In this document: positions 47,318-59,521 of the stretch, piece after piece
Position numbering within the stretch: position 1 is the stretch's first letter
How the letters are laid out: each line of letters begins with the position of its first letter
Origin: Myoxocephalus aenaeus
Lineage: Eukaryota; Chordata; Actinopteri; Perciformes; Cottidae
Assembly: GCA_038501785.1 (NCBI GenBank)
Contig: JBAMJR010000089.1
Span: forward strand, 248,001-312,000
DNA: 64,000 nucleotides
Direction: 5' to 3'
Translations under genes and position numbers: made by a program
The notes under the pieces: generated by a model
Seen by the model: only the letters and a program-made list of their open reading frames with translations
The model's database searches: none
What the model was told of the DNA's origin: nothing

Positions 47318-47825
47318 GTGTAGCGTCCGGAAGAACTTAGTCAAACAACTTCTCTCGTTCTCTGAATTTATTTTCCTTGATCACAAGTAGAGTAACAAGC
47401 GCTGCAATCGCGATAGCAGGGAGTCGTCCAGTCAACACGCAGGTTGACCGTCCAAAAAACACCCCGAACAGCCGGAAGTTCGGCTCTTTAATATACGGTT
47501 TTCCGTCATGAACATCTAACATTTCTATTGGCTCTAACCTTTCTAAGAGGAGGAGAATCGCGTCCTCATCTATTCTCACAGGGCTGGAACGTGCAACGAC
47601 CAGTCTGCTTCCCTAATGTCAATATACTGATAAACAGGTGTGAGTGTTGTGGTGCAGAGCGTGGAACCTTGAGGAACAGACAACCGGACTGTTCTCACAG
47701 AAACTTCTCACAGAAAGTATTTGTTAAACTGACCTCACACAACCTGAACTCTAATAGACAGAAGAATAATGAAATGAAGAATATCTACAGAATATAACGA
47801 TTTATATTATCAGAACACACAACAA
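47318..47825. repeat. insert inside the repeat, possible solo LTR
   Basis: About 0.5 kb separates the two halves of the repeat. It starts TGTAGCGTCCGGAAGAACTT and ends near CACACAACA. Read on the minus strand there is an AATAAA not far from the CA end. TG ... CA ends of this length would suit a solo LTR, but I could not find a 4-6 bp target duplication. Two ORFs of 80-89 codons inside have no domain. Confidence 0.25.
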
Positions 47826-48175
47826 AACACTGTGTGAAAGAATTGTAATCCAAAAACATGGACTACTCCCAGACCAGAGAACAACGTGGTAATGACCTTT
47901 CAATTACAAGGTAGCCGCGCCATAAAGTATAACCTGCCTTACTGTCTACACTCTAAATGGGACCATAGTTTACTAAATGAGGATAGTGCTGTATTGAAGA
48001 AGACTTTAAACTAGCGATGGAGACTAAAATTTTTTCCAATTTTTCCAGAGGTAATAAATCAAGTGAGAAGACTTCTATACAATCAGCCCCCTCCTGGCCA
48101 TTAGAAGTAATGCAAAATAAGGAACTTCAGCATTGGCTTCATTATTCAGAACTGCCTGCTACCCTGCTTGTAGAG
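47826..48175 (+). repeat. dispersed repeat of the GTAGTCACCGTGAC family, 3' portion
   Basis: It resumes with ACACTGTGTGAAAGAATTG and then TGGTAATGACCTTTCAATTA, GCTGTATTGAAGAAGACTTT and GGTAATAAATCAAGTGAGAA. With 47115-47250 it makes one interrupted copy. Confidence 0.75.
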
Positions 48176-48213
48176 AAGCTCTGAAGCCACGTTAAGCCGA
48201 ACAAATAAACCAG

Positions 48214-49573
48214 GGCCCTATTCTTCGTAGCTGGCTTACTGAGTTAGCGGGCAAATTTTCAGGATAAGAATAACGTAGGTCAGGCTTTTCGGTTCCTCGA
48301 AGCAAGTTTAGAAAAATCACCATAGCAACACAGACAAAGAATTTAACCTGCTCCCGCGCAGGCTTACTGAAATTCACTGGATAAGCTGGACACTCCCACC
48401 GGACAAAAAAGGCAGCTCATTGATGAAGGAGCGATAATAGTTATATTGGTTTTATAGGGAGAGAGTTTTTCAAGATCGCCAAGATCCGTTCTCACATCAT
48501 CATGACTTCCTGTACACGACGCTATAGATTCTGCCGACAAGGAATAATGTATTTACGGGACCTCCTCGAGCCGTACATTGCAAACAGCACACGGCGCAGC
48601 AGAGCATTGGCCGTCTCACAGACTTTATGCATTGCCTTGCGCTTTTTTGCGAGCGGTACATTTCTGTATAGTGTCGGCGATGTAGAGAACATCGGGAAAG
48701 CCCAGCATGGCGTGCTGTCCGTAACATTTATTTAGCGCTTAACTTATGGATGTGTTGAAAGCACTCATAATTATATGACAGTGTTATTAGTACACCATAC
48801 ATATCATTATTGTAGAAAATGATTAAGGTGGACTCATGATTAAAAAAAAATCACTGCTTCAATTGATTGAATTTCTGATTAGAATAATAGATACATACTG
48901 ATCCACCCATACACATATTCAAACTCCTAGTTATATGGTAATCTACACATACATGAATATACACATATATTGCACATGATACATATGCACATACAGTACA
49001 TATATCCTCATAAGTATATATTAATTTGTATACTACTGCCAGCAGGCACATTTAAATCAATATAATCTGATTGATTTGGGTGATGAGGCACAAAATTAGC
49101 CGATACATTTTCCAAACACTGACGCATTTAACCTGTCTGATATATTTGCAACGCTTATGACTCGCAGCGGGGGCGGTGTTAAGCTGAGTTCACACCAAAT
49201 ATGTTGCAAAAACGTTTGCTTTGAATGCAGCATTAGATTTTGCCATGATTTAAGGTAATGAATTCCTCATATGCGTTCATGATCATCTCCTGCTTCTCAG
49301 CGGAGAGAAAAAAAATAAGGTTCCTCTGAGTGTATTTGCCATTGTACTGTTAGAACATCGTGGTGTCAGTGCTCGATTATTATCCCTTCTCAATAGGAGC
49401 GGGCACGCGCAATTATCCAGATGACTGACGTCTGGTTAGAATTAACAAGACCGTTTCAGCGCGGATTTTCCGTGGAGAAGCCGAGTTAGCCTGATGTCAA
49501 TCATCTCGCTAATTTAAGATGGATAATAGGACATTTGCTCGACTTTGTTGAGCCAGGTATGAAGAATAGGGCC
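48214..49573 (+). mobile_element. PIF-Harbinger element, decayed
   Basis: The ends are GGCCCTATTCTTCGTAGCTGG and, on the complement, GGCCCTATTCTTCATACCTGG. Each is flanked by the trinucleotide CAG (48211-48213 and 49574-49576), the 3-bp duplication expected of this superfamily. It contains a HARBI1-like transposase N-terminus on the plus strand. At 1.36 kb it lacks most of the transposase and the Myb-like partner gene. Confidence 0.88.
48460..48735 (+). pseudogene. HARBI1-like transposase, N-terminal fragment
   Basis: The plus-strand frame reads RREFFKIAKIRSH-like sequence, then RYRFCRQGIMYLRDLLEPYI, RSRALAVSQTLCIALRFFAS and GTFLYSVGDVENIGKA. This is the conserved start of PIF-Harbinger nucleases: the RYRF-x-R helix and the ALRFFASG-FL-VGD helix-turn-helix block. 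It ends at TAG 48733-48735, before the catalytic DDE motifs. Just upstream a LIDEGA segment lies in another frame, a sign of a frameshift. It is a dead fragment. Confidence 0.85.
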
Positions 49574-49576
49574 CAG

Positions 49577-50248
49577 GTCTATGCTCTGCTCAATAAAAGT
49601 CAAACTTAAAAATGTATTAAAAATACATTTTCTTATTTCTTTAATTTCTTTATTTCCCTCTACCACCCTATATCTCCTTACATTTCTACCTCACTCGTTC
49701 TCTCCACCTATTCTTTCTATCTACATCTCCACTCCCTACCTGAACCCCTCTTTCTAGCTCTCTCTAAGCCAGTTGGAGATGCATTCCTCATTCCTAGAAT
49801 GCACATAGAAATGTTCAACTCTCTGGCGTCAGCACTTCTTAAAAAGGGCTGCTGCCACTGCCGCTCGTTCAGAAAAAAATGATGTGGAAGGAAGAAAATC
49901 CGCTAAATCCACCAAACCCAGGAATGTATTTTCATTAAAACAAGTTTGTTTGAAGGGATTGGGAAGGTGAGGGAGGCAGTATCAGAAGTGATCAGACCCA
50001 AGGGCTCAACGACTGCACAGTTCTAAACGTATTTGAGAAGCAAAGACTGAGGATACATTACATCTGCTGTAGGCACATATATACTCAGGGTGGTGGCTTT
50101 ATTTGGCTGCAGCACTTGCTAACAGGAGTTTGTTATCTAAGGAGAAAGCTCCTGTCTTAAATCCCTGTTTTGCTGCTTTTTGCTTGGTAGATTGAGGAGT
50201 AGTATTTCTATGTGTATGTGATGGCATGTCTATGTGTGAGTGAATGTT

Positions 50249-50316
<68 letters not shown>

Positions 50317-52091
50317 GCCTCTGCCACTAGCTAAAGCCATCATCCCTCCAGTCCATACTTCTAGATTTGTTTCTCCCTGGTCAGCTTCCAGGAGAGGTAA
50401 TTACCAACCACAGGAACACAGCACTTCCTGGAAGAAGCTTAGCACACTCACCTTCCACTGTCTTAAATGTGACCAGCAAACTGGGAGAGCTACATTATGC
50501 CCATCTACCCCATGTAACATAAAGACATGGCCACATTTTGTATTCTTTTATTCTTACACCTTGTCCATCCTTTTTTCTTAACGCTGTATTGGCCATTATT
50601 TTTCTATGGGAAAAGTGACTATTATTATTGTGAAAGACGTCGCCCATAAGGGTGAATCTCGACTCTAAAGTTACCTTCAGATCTGTAAAGCATTTTAACG
50701 TCTTTAAGGTCATTGTTTCTGTGTTACGGCTCGCAACTTTAATGTTTTGGTTCAATCTCACCGCTCACATCAACCTTGTTTCCAGCAGTAACAGGCAGCT
50801 GTTTTCAGGGAAAAAGTTGCTGTAAAAAAAGCTTCTCTAGCTGTCCAACACCAAAGGGCAGGCGGAGAAAGTTAACAAGGAGCTGGTGAACACAGTGGAG
50901 CGTTTAGCAGCTAATGCATAGTTCATACAACTTTAGCCCTAATTTCCCACTCGCTCACAGTTTTTGAACTGTTAAAAGATGCAAGTCGAGAGGCTTGGTG
51001 ATGCATTGCAGACACATACCAGATATCTAATAAGACAAATATCTTGACCTGTTGGGGAGTCTGTCAGCCAATGAGAGCTTGAGACACTGGAAACCTTGGG
51101 GTGGGGTGGGGTAACAATAGTATGTTTTCTGTATGCGTTGAGATTTGTAACTGACCAAAGTTGTTGTTGCACCTCGGTATCATGTGGAAACATGTCCACA
51201 AGAATATCTGAATATAATTAGTCATGATTCATGATTCCTTTTAAATTAATGAGTAGATGACAATATCGTATTGTCCTTATTCTTTCATCTGCAACCCCGG
51301 AGGTGTAAAGCAGAGCAAAGCAAAGTAAAGCAAAGCAGAGCAAATCAAAAAGAAATAAACTACCGTATAATAATTCAAAAGCGGTATGTAAACTTTCATA
51401 TCATAGGGCTGTCCCAAATAGCCAAAGCATCGTTCTTAATGTTGACATAAAAACTGACTAATTAGGCCCATTAATATTAGATTCCAGTGGTGGCTGGTAT
51501 TTTTCCCAAAAGCTCCATAGAGTTGTAATGTCCAAATTGTATTTATTGAAAAAAGATAGATATAAGCATTTCTTAAATTCACAGCATATTTTTATCTAAC
51601 AAAATATGTAATGCTTGTACTTATATTTATTGGTCAAAAATAAAATTTTCACTGTGGAGATTTTTTGTTGTTGTCTCTTGCATGCAACACGTATTAAAGG
51701 GGTGTGCAGCATTCTAACAGCACCATACATTACATTTTATAACTACAAAACCGGTAATACTAAATATGAATAATTTCTCTTAATATTCATGTAAAATATT
51801 CAATTGTGGGGCAGCTTCTTGAGCTGTGTTAAAGTTGTGCCTTACAGTCAGACTGGCATGCGTTACTTTGCCACCAGTACTTGTATGTATTCTGTGGGTG
51901 ACTATAAGAAATGAAAGTGAGCCTTCTTACCACAATTTCATTCCAGTGAGTTGTATTCTATTTTATTGTGTATATTTAAATATATATATATATATTCATA
52001 TTTTACTTTATTTAAATTTTATTTTGTATATATCTTTCATCCCTGTTGCTTCTTTATATATTTTATCTTTTATCTCGTGTGTTTATTTGTA
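49577..52091. other. non-coding sequence with microsatellites, no gene
   Basis: It holds a TG microsatellite (listed separately) and a short AAAGC-type pentamer run at about 51306-51350. A CAGTGGTGGCTGGT string at 51487 resembles the terminus of the hAT at 32661, without a partner end. Sequence upstream of 52092 is AT-rich and may be LINE 3' UTR. Confidence 0.5.
50251..50315. repeat. (TG)n microsatellite
   Basis: About 32 TG units, giving a spurious Cys-Val ORF. Confidence 0.97.
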
Positions 52092-52152
52092 TCTTCAAGT
52101 TGTAAGGCGCTACTACGACAACAAATTTCCCCTTGGGGATTAATAAAGTATA
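52092..52152 (+). mobile_element. LINE-type 3' end that seeds a TATC microsatellite
   Basis: AAATTTCCCCTTGGGGATTA followed by ATAAAGTATATATCTATC is the characteristic 3' terminus of L2/CR1-like fish LINEs or their SINE partners, which end in a short repeat. Only the 3' end is recognisable; upstream coding sequence is absent, as in a 5'-truncated insertion. Confidence 0.6.

Positions 52153-52222
<70 letters not shown>
52153..52222. repeat. (TATC)n microsatellite, left part
   Basis: About 17 TATC units run from the LINE-type 3' end up to the Tc1 terminus. Confidence 0.97.
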
Positions 52223-52754
52223 CAGTGTATCCGGAAAGTATTCACAGCGTTTCACTTTTACCACATTTTGTAGCACACAGCCAAGACAACAAAGGAGTGG
52301 CTTCGGGACAACTCTGTGAATGTCCTTGAGTGGCCCAACCAGAGCCCTGACCTGAACCCGATTGAATATCTCTGGAGAGATCTGAAAATGGCTGTGCACC
52401 GACGCTCCCCATCGAACCTGATGGAATTTGAGAGGTTCTGCAAAGAAACTGCCCAGAAATGGGTTTGCCAAGCTTGTAGCATCATACTCAAGAAGACTTG
52501 AGGCTGTAATTGCTGCCAAAGGTGCTTCAACAAAGTATTGAGCAAAGGCTGTGAATACTTATGTACATGTTATATTTTCATTCTTTATTTTTAATAGATT
52601 TGCAAAAATGTCCCCAAAACTTTTTTCACTTTGTCATTATTGGGGTGTTGTGTGTAGAATGTTGAGGATTTTTTTTTATCCATTTTGGAATAAGGCTGTA
52701 ACATAACAAAATGTGGTAAAAGTTAAGCGCTGTGAATACTTTCCGGATGCACTG
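52223..52754 (+). mobile_element. internally deleted Tc1-like transposon within a microsatellite
   Basis: The ends read CAGTGTATCCGGAAAGTATT and, on the complement, CAGTGCATCCGGAAAGTATT, each abutting TA (52221-52222 and 52755-52756). TATC repeats lie directly outside both ends, so the insertion hit a TA inside the array. Only the 3' part of the transposase is left, on the plus strand; length is 532 bp. Confidence 0.92.
52273..52501 (+). pseudogene. Tc1-like transposase, C-terminal fragment
   Basis: The plus-strand frame runs from AKTTKEWLRDNSVNVLEWP through NQSPDLNPIEYLWRDLKMAV, containing the third catalytic acidic residue of the DDE domain. It ends at TGA 52499-52501 shortly after CQACSIILKKT. 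The N-terminal DNA-binding domain and the first two catalytic aspartates are deleted; upstream the frame enters the terminal repeat at once. Confidence 0.88.
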
Positions 52755-52880
<126 letters not shown>

Positions 52881-54567
52881 GTCTCTCTTGTCAGTAATAC
52901 GACTTAAAAGAGTTAAAGAAAGTTCAACAGAAGAAGACACACAAACAGGCATTCAGATTTTAATCAAATCCCCAGGTTAGGTAAAGTTATTTAGAAAAGA
53001 AAATGAAGGCTAATTGGGTAACTATTACTCAAATTGTCAACTTGTTTTGAGACCGTATGTTGTTCTAAACCAGAATAATCCTTGAACACCCAAGCCATAG
53101 GGCAGTAACATTAGATGCTGTATTTTGGTAGATGTCTCTCTCTCCTCTCTGTTTCAGCACTTTGTTATCCGTCTCGTATAACTCCCTGAGGTTGCATATT
53201 ATCACCTAACAGGCTGAAACTAGGAAGAAATGTATCAATCAATATCATTCTGTGGTTTCAGTAATCCCTGCCTAAGTGTAATAGGCTGCAGAGATCCACT
53301 TTTTCTCCAAGCTGACTCAGTCAGATAAACAGACCCACCAGGCCTTTTTGGTTGCTCCTCCCTTGCTGCGTGCCCTTGATCAGCCCCGGGTGGTGGATGC
53401 ACACGGGGACCACCCCTAGATTTAAAGAGCCTATTGCTCTCAAGCGCCTTGATCAGCAGGAACTAACTCTTGCATGGCTTTAAAAATATATAAACGCATG
53501 GAGAACTGCATATGAACATAATTGCGTGTACAGGAGGTAACGTCATCTGGCAGAATAATATGAATCTAATTTGATGACACACAAGAATAGACACAAATTG
53601 GAATATCTATCCATCACTGAATGTGTCCACATTTACTGAGCCATGTGTGCAAATGCATTGCCAAATTAGTCACACATGCACATATTTCAAGGAGAGACGT
53701 CATCGAAACATAAAATATCAATCCCTGTTCATCACAAATACACCAGCACATAAATAAAGAGACAGAAAAAGCCAAAAAGTTAGGAATGACAGCCAGCAAC
53801 ACATGCAGAGGAGTATCCCCTCATTAAAACCAGATCCACAGTGTTGTGTGTGTTGGTTTCTCGGACCACTGATGGTGATGGGGAATGAACCGACACCTTG
53901 AAGTCGAGATGTTGCTGTCGTCAGTGGGCTGCAATGTGCGTGCCAGATGAGTCCAGCCATTCACTCAGTATCACTACCACATACAGTAAAACTCCCACAA
54001 GACCTTCTGAGACACTTCCTGTCAATCTCCCTCTGTTTTTCTCCTCCTCGCTCCCTCTCTCAGCTGTTGTGATGGGGTGCAGGAGGGCGATGGAGGGCGT
54101 TTGAAGGCTGGCAAAAAGCGTGAGAGAGCGAGAGAGAAAGGAATGGGGCAGTAGAGAAAGATAGGGATGAAGGAGAAAGAGTGAGGAGGGAGCAGAAAAA
54201 CGGATGGAGAATGAGAAATATGAGGAGAAGAAGAAAAAAAGGGGAGGAGAAACCAAAGAAAGGGGATGGTGGGTGTTTCTTCTTTTGTTGTTGTTTCCTT
54301 AGAACATAGCTTTAGACCCTGTGCTTGGCTGATAGCACTGCTACTGGCACACAAACACACATTATACATGCATACATACACTCAGAACAGACACTCCCTC
54401 CTTTTGCTTGCTCTACATGGCAATCACCAAGGTAACAAAATGTACAGAACACAATCAGGGTGGGATATTTTTAAGTTTCAAAGGCACGGAAACAACAATA
54501 GGGACGACAAAGGGAGGAAGAGATGAGAAGAGATTTTGAGAGCGAGAACGAGAGTCTAAGTGCAAGC

Positions 54568-54601
<34 letters not shown>

Positions 54602-56748
54602 ATGTGTGCATGTGTGCATGTGTGCATGTGTGTGCATGTGTGTTTGTCCAAGGTCACAGCCCAGAACCATCTGTATGGGGAAAGGGGAGAATAAGGGACG
54701 GGGATAAAAGTAGGTGGTGTCAAACACATGAAAGGCTCATTCCACCCAAATTAAAAATTTTACTTTCTCACTTACCTCTGGCAGTTTATATCCTTGCAGA
54801 TAGTTTCATTTGTTGAGGCTTTGAGATGTCCAACTTTGAGATTTCAGCCTCCACCGCATCATAATGGAGATGAATTTACATTTTATTTAAGGTGTCAGCA
54901 TAGAAAATGTACACAAAAAAATGTGCTTGCCTTTCCTAGAAACCGTGATTTTATAGTTCTGTTTTTTTCTCTGTCATCTACCACTCTGCCAGTGGCCTCG
55001 GTGTCTCAAACAATGCAGCTGCTGGGCAGGCAACTGGTACGCTGTTGTCTTTATGTCAGGATATATTATAATATATATTTATATAATATATTTCCGGTAT
55101 TAAATCATAAAATGATGATGATATATCATCAGAGATTAGGGAAACAGTCTTAATTGAAATATTGGCTCATTCGACAAAAATGCTACAGCCATTATGTTCC
55201 ATTCCGGTGCAGAACGTTATTTTGTGTTGCCCTGTGTGATCCTCCCATTTCGACAGCAAATAGGCAACGGAAACACAACATGCTGCAGCCATAGAATCAA
55301 GAAATGATTCTAGAGATTAGCTGACAAAAACATGTCGGACAATCTACGGACAATTCTGTTCCAGTCAAATTTATATGCATGCGCCACACAACGGTTTACA
55401 CCATCTAGACATAGCGGGACAAGCAGAAACTGACTATTATCACAGCCACACACAGACAGAAAGTGTTTCCAAATAGCAGTGACCAGTTCCTCCGCACATG
55501 GAGCAAGAGGAGAGATACCCACGCTGTGCACAGTCAGTAGGTGTGGGACAGTCAAACAACATTTTAGAAGACGCATTGAGATCATTCATAATTTCCTAAT
55601 ACATGGTCTGAGATAGTTCTATATTTGAGAATAGGAAAATATTGAAGAATCACAGATTTGTTTGTACCAACGGTTTAAGCACTGTAAAATGCACATTGGC
55701 ATTTCCTCTTCTCATTTCTTCTCTTCTCCATGTGAAGTATTTTTCCAAGTTATCTGACGATGTCCATGTGTTGCATTTCCGTGTTTGGGTACACACACAC
55801 ATACCTGTACATGTGTTTGCTGTGGCCTAAGTGCAAGCATGTGTGTCTTTGTGTGTTTGTGGGTATGTTTGCCTCAGCCTGTGTGTGTGTGTGTTCTCCC
55901 CAATAACAGCTCATCCCTCCTGTCTGGGTGTAGATTTAGTAAGGACAGCTGAGTTCATTTCAAAAGTTGAAGCAGGTCAGAGGTCAGACACTGGTGAAGC
56001 TGGCCTCTTTTACTCAGACCACCATCGAGCAGTTGCCAAATAAATCAGAGTCGTGCGGAGTGGTTTGGCGAGCATGACATACCTCCCTCCCTCACGCGCT
56101 CTGTTTCTGTCAGTCGGTCGGTCGGTCTGTCTGTCTGTCTTTCTTTCATGCTCTCTCAAACACACATCCAAGCCAACAGCAAACCATAAAGCCACATCTG
56201 GCCTACCTTTCCCCACTGGACATGAACAACTCTACCACCTTTTAAAATCCTTTCCCTTATCCGTGGTGCTTTGATAAAGAAGCAACTTTTGCACAAAGCT
56301 CCAGATCCACATATTTAAATTGAACACATTTTCACTCCCAACTCGTCAAATACCGCAGCTTGGTGAATGGCCCTAGACTTCATAAAATGGTGCTCTGTGT
56401 ACCCATCTAGCGCCAGGTTAGAATGTATTAGGGACTGTGTGTCAGTTTCCATTTGTTACATTTATAGTGTCTTTTCAAAATAATCGTGTAATGTAGGTTC
56501 ACTTAGTTTTTAGGTTTACTTGGTTAGGGTTATGGTTAGGTAACCCTTCACATGGGACACAAACAGTTTGTTGGACGTAACTCTCCACCCGGATTTCCTC
56601 GCTCTATATACTACGTTAGCTTGTCTGAGTTGAAATGAGCGAGAACGGGTTGTTAAATTTATTTAACTAAGTTTGGCATATCATTATTTTATTGATGTCT
56701 TCTAAAAGTATCAGACTAATCAAATCCAGATTTTGTGAGTTGTGCAGT
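52881..56748. other. non-coding sequence, no gene recognised
   Basis: A purine-rich tract covers 54110-54260. A compound TG/CATG microsatellite is listed separately. A fish-repeat head lies near 54737. An AT palindrome sits near 55060-55095, and GTCG/GTCT tetramers near 56113-56145. No supportable ORF. Confidence 0.5.
54571..54642. repeat. (TG)n followed by (TGTGCATG)n microsatellite
   Basis: Fifteen TG units pass into CATGTGTG-type octamers. Confidence 0.95.
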
Positions 56749-56793
56749 AAGCACTCATTGGCTTTGGCATTTGGCCAAAGCCAATGAGTGCTT
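56749..56793. repeat. perfect 20-bp hairpin followed by a T run
   Basis: The left arm AAGCACTCATTGGCTTTGGC (56749-56768) pairs exactly with 56774-56793. The loop is ATTTG, and the right arm leads straight into seven more T residues. A perfect stem plus T run looks like a transcript end for RNA polymerase III, but no A and B boxes were identified upstream. It may equally be a recent inverted duplication. Confidence 0.85.
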
Positions 56794-56854
56794 TTTTTTG
56801 CACCCAGTGAACGGAAGTTACCATATTTGGCTTGCGGAGGAATGATGGCATGCT

Positions 56855-57010
56855 AGTGAGAAGTAGGGTCATTTTCTCAAAGACTTCTATACACTTTGAC
56901 TTCTTTTTGCAACCCGAGGAGTTGCCTCTTGATGGCCAGTAGAGAGAATGCAAGTTCAAGGCACTTCCGCAATGTCTTCAATTTTCAGAACCAGATGTTG
57001 CCGCCTGACC
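56855..57010 (+). repeat. dispersed repeat of the GTAGTCACCGTGAC family, 3' end
   Basis: GTGAGAAGTAGGGTCATTTT, then ACTTCTATACACTTTGACTT and TTTTTGCAACCCGAGGAG, followed by a CAAGGCACTTCCGCAATG-type end, match the 3' part of the copy at 42565-42985 and extend it. Confidence 0.75.
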
Positions 57011-58224
57011 CGTAACCATGCTGCTCTGCTTTCACAGTTTTTTACTGTTCGTGGTACATTGGAAGATTGGATAACAGTTTGAGTGGAAGCGATCTCAGAC
57101 AATCTGGTTCAGATAGAACCAGGATATAGTTTTACTGTCCATGCCCATGTTTGGAAAAGCATTTATATTACACATGAACCCCGTCTGGATACAGTGCCTG
57201 GTGAGAAAGTGGTACACCAAGTGGTACACCAAAATTCATTCATGTTTGGTGACTACTTGCACTCTCTTAACACAGTTAATTGCTGGAAACGTGTCACAAC
57301 TCCACTCCTGTCCGATGACTGATTGCTAACTGCATCAAAACAGTTTTCAATTGCTCACCCAAAAATAGTCTAATAGTCTCTGTGCCTTATCCCCTTTAAA
57401 CACTTACCTGTGCACCCGTGAGCATGTTTGCATAGTTGTGACTCCTGTCTGAGCGCACACACAAAAATGCATATTTCCACATGATGGTGAGCTCAAAGTG
57501 CCGAGCGGAAGCACTGAGCTTGTGTAGATCTGGACTGAACTGACAGAAAGGAGGCGCAGAAGTCCCCACAGGTCTCCAGCTATAACATCGAGTTCATAAC
57601 ATCGTGGCTGTGACTTCTAACATCCTTATTTTTTGGACTAATGATCCAAACTGAAGACGACAGACCAGCGTTGTGTGCAGTTGCAGATAGGGCAGGTTGA
57701 GCTCCGCATGCATGTGACTTGTACCATGACGATATGCCTCTAAAGATAATGTGATGATTTGTATGTTTTGCTGCCAGGTTAGCCCACCATCTCCTCCCAA
57801 CCCCTCCTCCTCCAGTTCCTTCATTGCCACAGTAACTTATTAATTTCTGTCAGCTGGTTTTCCCTGCCATTTAGAGATACTACTAAATCACATTATGTCT
57901 GTCATGGATTATATGTACAGGCAATACATCTCCTTGAAGAAGAAAGGAGAGAAAAAAAGATCAAAGATGTTCTTACAATCACTTCTAAGTGAATATGGGA
58001 GGTGGACGTGTTTGTGTGTGTGTGAGTGTATGTGATTGCATCCCACATGTGATTTATGGTGACAAAAATGCCTTTCGCTTCACTGACAATCAATCACCAC
58101 CCCATGTTATACAATTATCAGGATTATTTATCATTAAATACTTTTTTGTTGAAAGAAACGAGAGATGCACTTCTCGGGATTTACCGAACTGAGCTCAGAA
58201 TCTGAAAGGCTACTGAGACATATT

Positions 58225-58312
<88 letters not shown>

Positions 58313-58762
58313 AGTCAGAGGATTTGAAGCTGTCACTTTGTAATTACCTCAGCAAATACAGGCTTGAAGAGAGTTGACTGAAGTCTTCCAGTTGGACAGC
58401 CCTGGGAGAAAATGAGAAGTGACAGACCACATAACACAGTGTGGGATGTAAATAACTTTTACCCCCCTCTCTCTCTCTTTGTCATAGAAACATGGATGAT
58501 ACTTCAAGGATTTTGAAAGAGGGAGAGACGAGATGAGCCGAAATGAGAGAATATCCCCTGCTTTCATCTTTAGAAAAAATCTCTGACATCCTCTCTCACT
58601 TGCTTTGATGAAAGTCTTTGTTTTTTTGGTGTTTTATCCTCTTATGCGAGGTGTATGTATTATAGTCTGTGCAACACACATACACATGTGCGCACACTCA
58701 CACATGTTTTGATGAACACTGGCAGTGATATAATTTTCTCACCAGAATGTGAGTAGGTGGCA

Positions 58763-58799
<37 letters not shown>

Positions 58800-59014
58800 G
58801 GACTTTTCTCAGCACCAGTCTGTGTTTGAGGGCCTGAATTTTTCATTCTATGTGTTCTGCCCAATACTTATTTACTTCACCACCTCTAGCAGGTTGTTAC
58901 TGAGACAGCAACACGGTTGTTACAGCATGAGTTCAGCATTGATCACTGAAAAAAAATCGGTATGTTTGGTGGTATATCTTTGAGATCTTTTACGTAAAGG
59001 TAGCTACCACAGTG
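57011..59014. other. non-coding sequence with TG microsatellites, no gene
   Basis: Two TG arrays, at 58227-58311 and 58764-58793. No ORF has a recognisable domain. Confidence 0.55.
58227..58311. repeat. (TG)n microsatellite
   Basis: About 42 uninterrupted TG units. Confidence 0.97.
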
Positions 59015-59410
59015 TAGAAAAACTCTTTTACAAGCAAAAGCACTTAATTCAAAAGCATTTGCATTCAAATATACTTAAAGTACCAAAAGGTAAAGTACTA
59101 ATTATGAACAACGGCCCATTTCAGACCAATATATAAAATTGTATATTATAATGATACATTCATGTGTAAGCATCACTAATGTTGCAGCTAGTAGAGGTGG
59201 CGCTAATCATGGCTACTTTATATACTGCCATGTAATAATCCATGGTAGTTCATCATGGTTTATGAGATTTATATTTTGTATTAATAATCCTAATCTGAAA
59301 AGTAACAACTAATGTTGTCAAATAAATAGTCATTTTAATATAGTTACATTTTGGCTTTGGAAATAGACAGAAGTTGAATAAAATTAGTACTTTTAAAATT
59401 GTACCTAATG
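59015..59410. repeat. fragment of the AAGTAC-type hAT family
   Basis: ACTCTTTTACAAGCAAAAGC, ATACTTAAAGTACCAAAAGG, GCCCATTTCAGACCAATATA and ATGTTGCAGCTAGTAGAGGT occur in the order I recall for a common fish hAT-like element with AAGTA motifs. The element at 26202 uses similar subterminal motifs. No termini are preserved. Confidence 0.5.
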
Positions 59411-59441
59411 TACTTCCATTACCTTACATTCCACAACTGAT

Positions 59442-59445
<4 letters not shown>

Positions 59446-59519
<74 letters not shown>
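59446..59519. repeat. (CA)n microsatellite
   Basis: About 37 CA units. Confidence 0.97.

Positions 59520-59521
<2 letters not shown>

Noticed and set aside
51487..51760. Possible hAT element beginning CAGTGGTGGCTGGT
   Set aside because: The start resembles the hAT at 32661, but no second terminus or 8-bp duplication was found.
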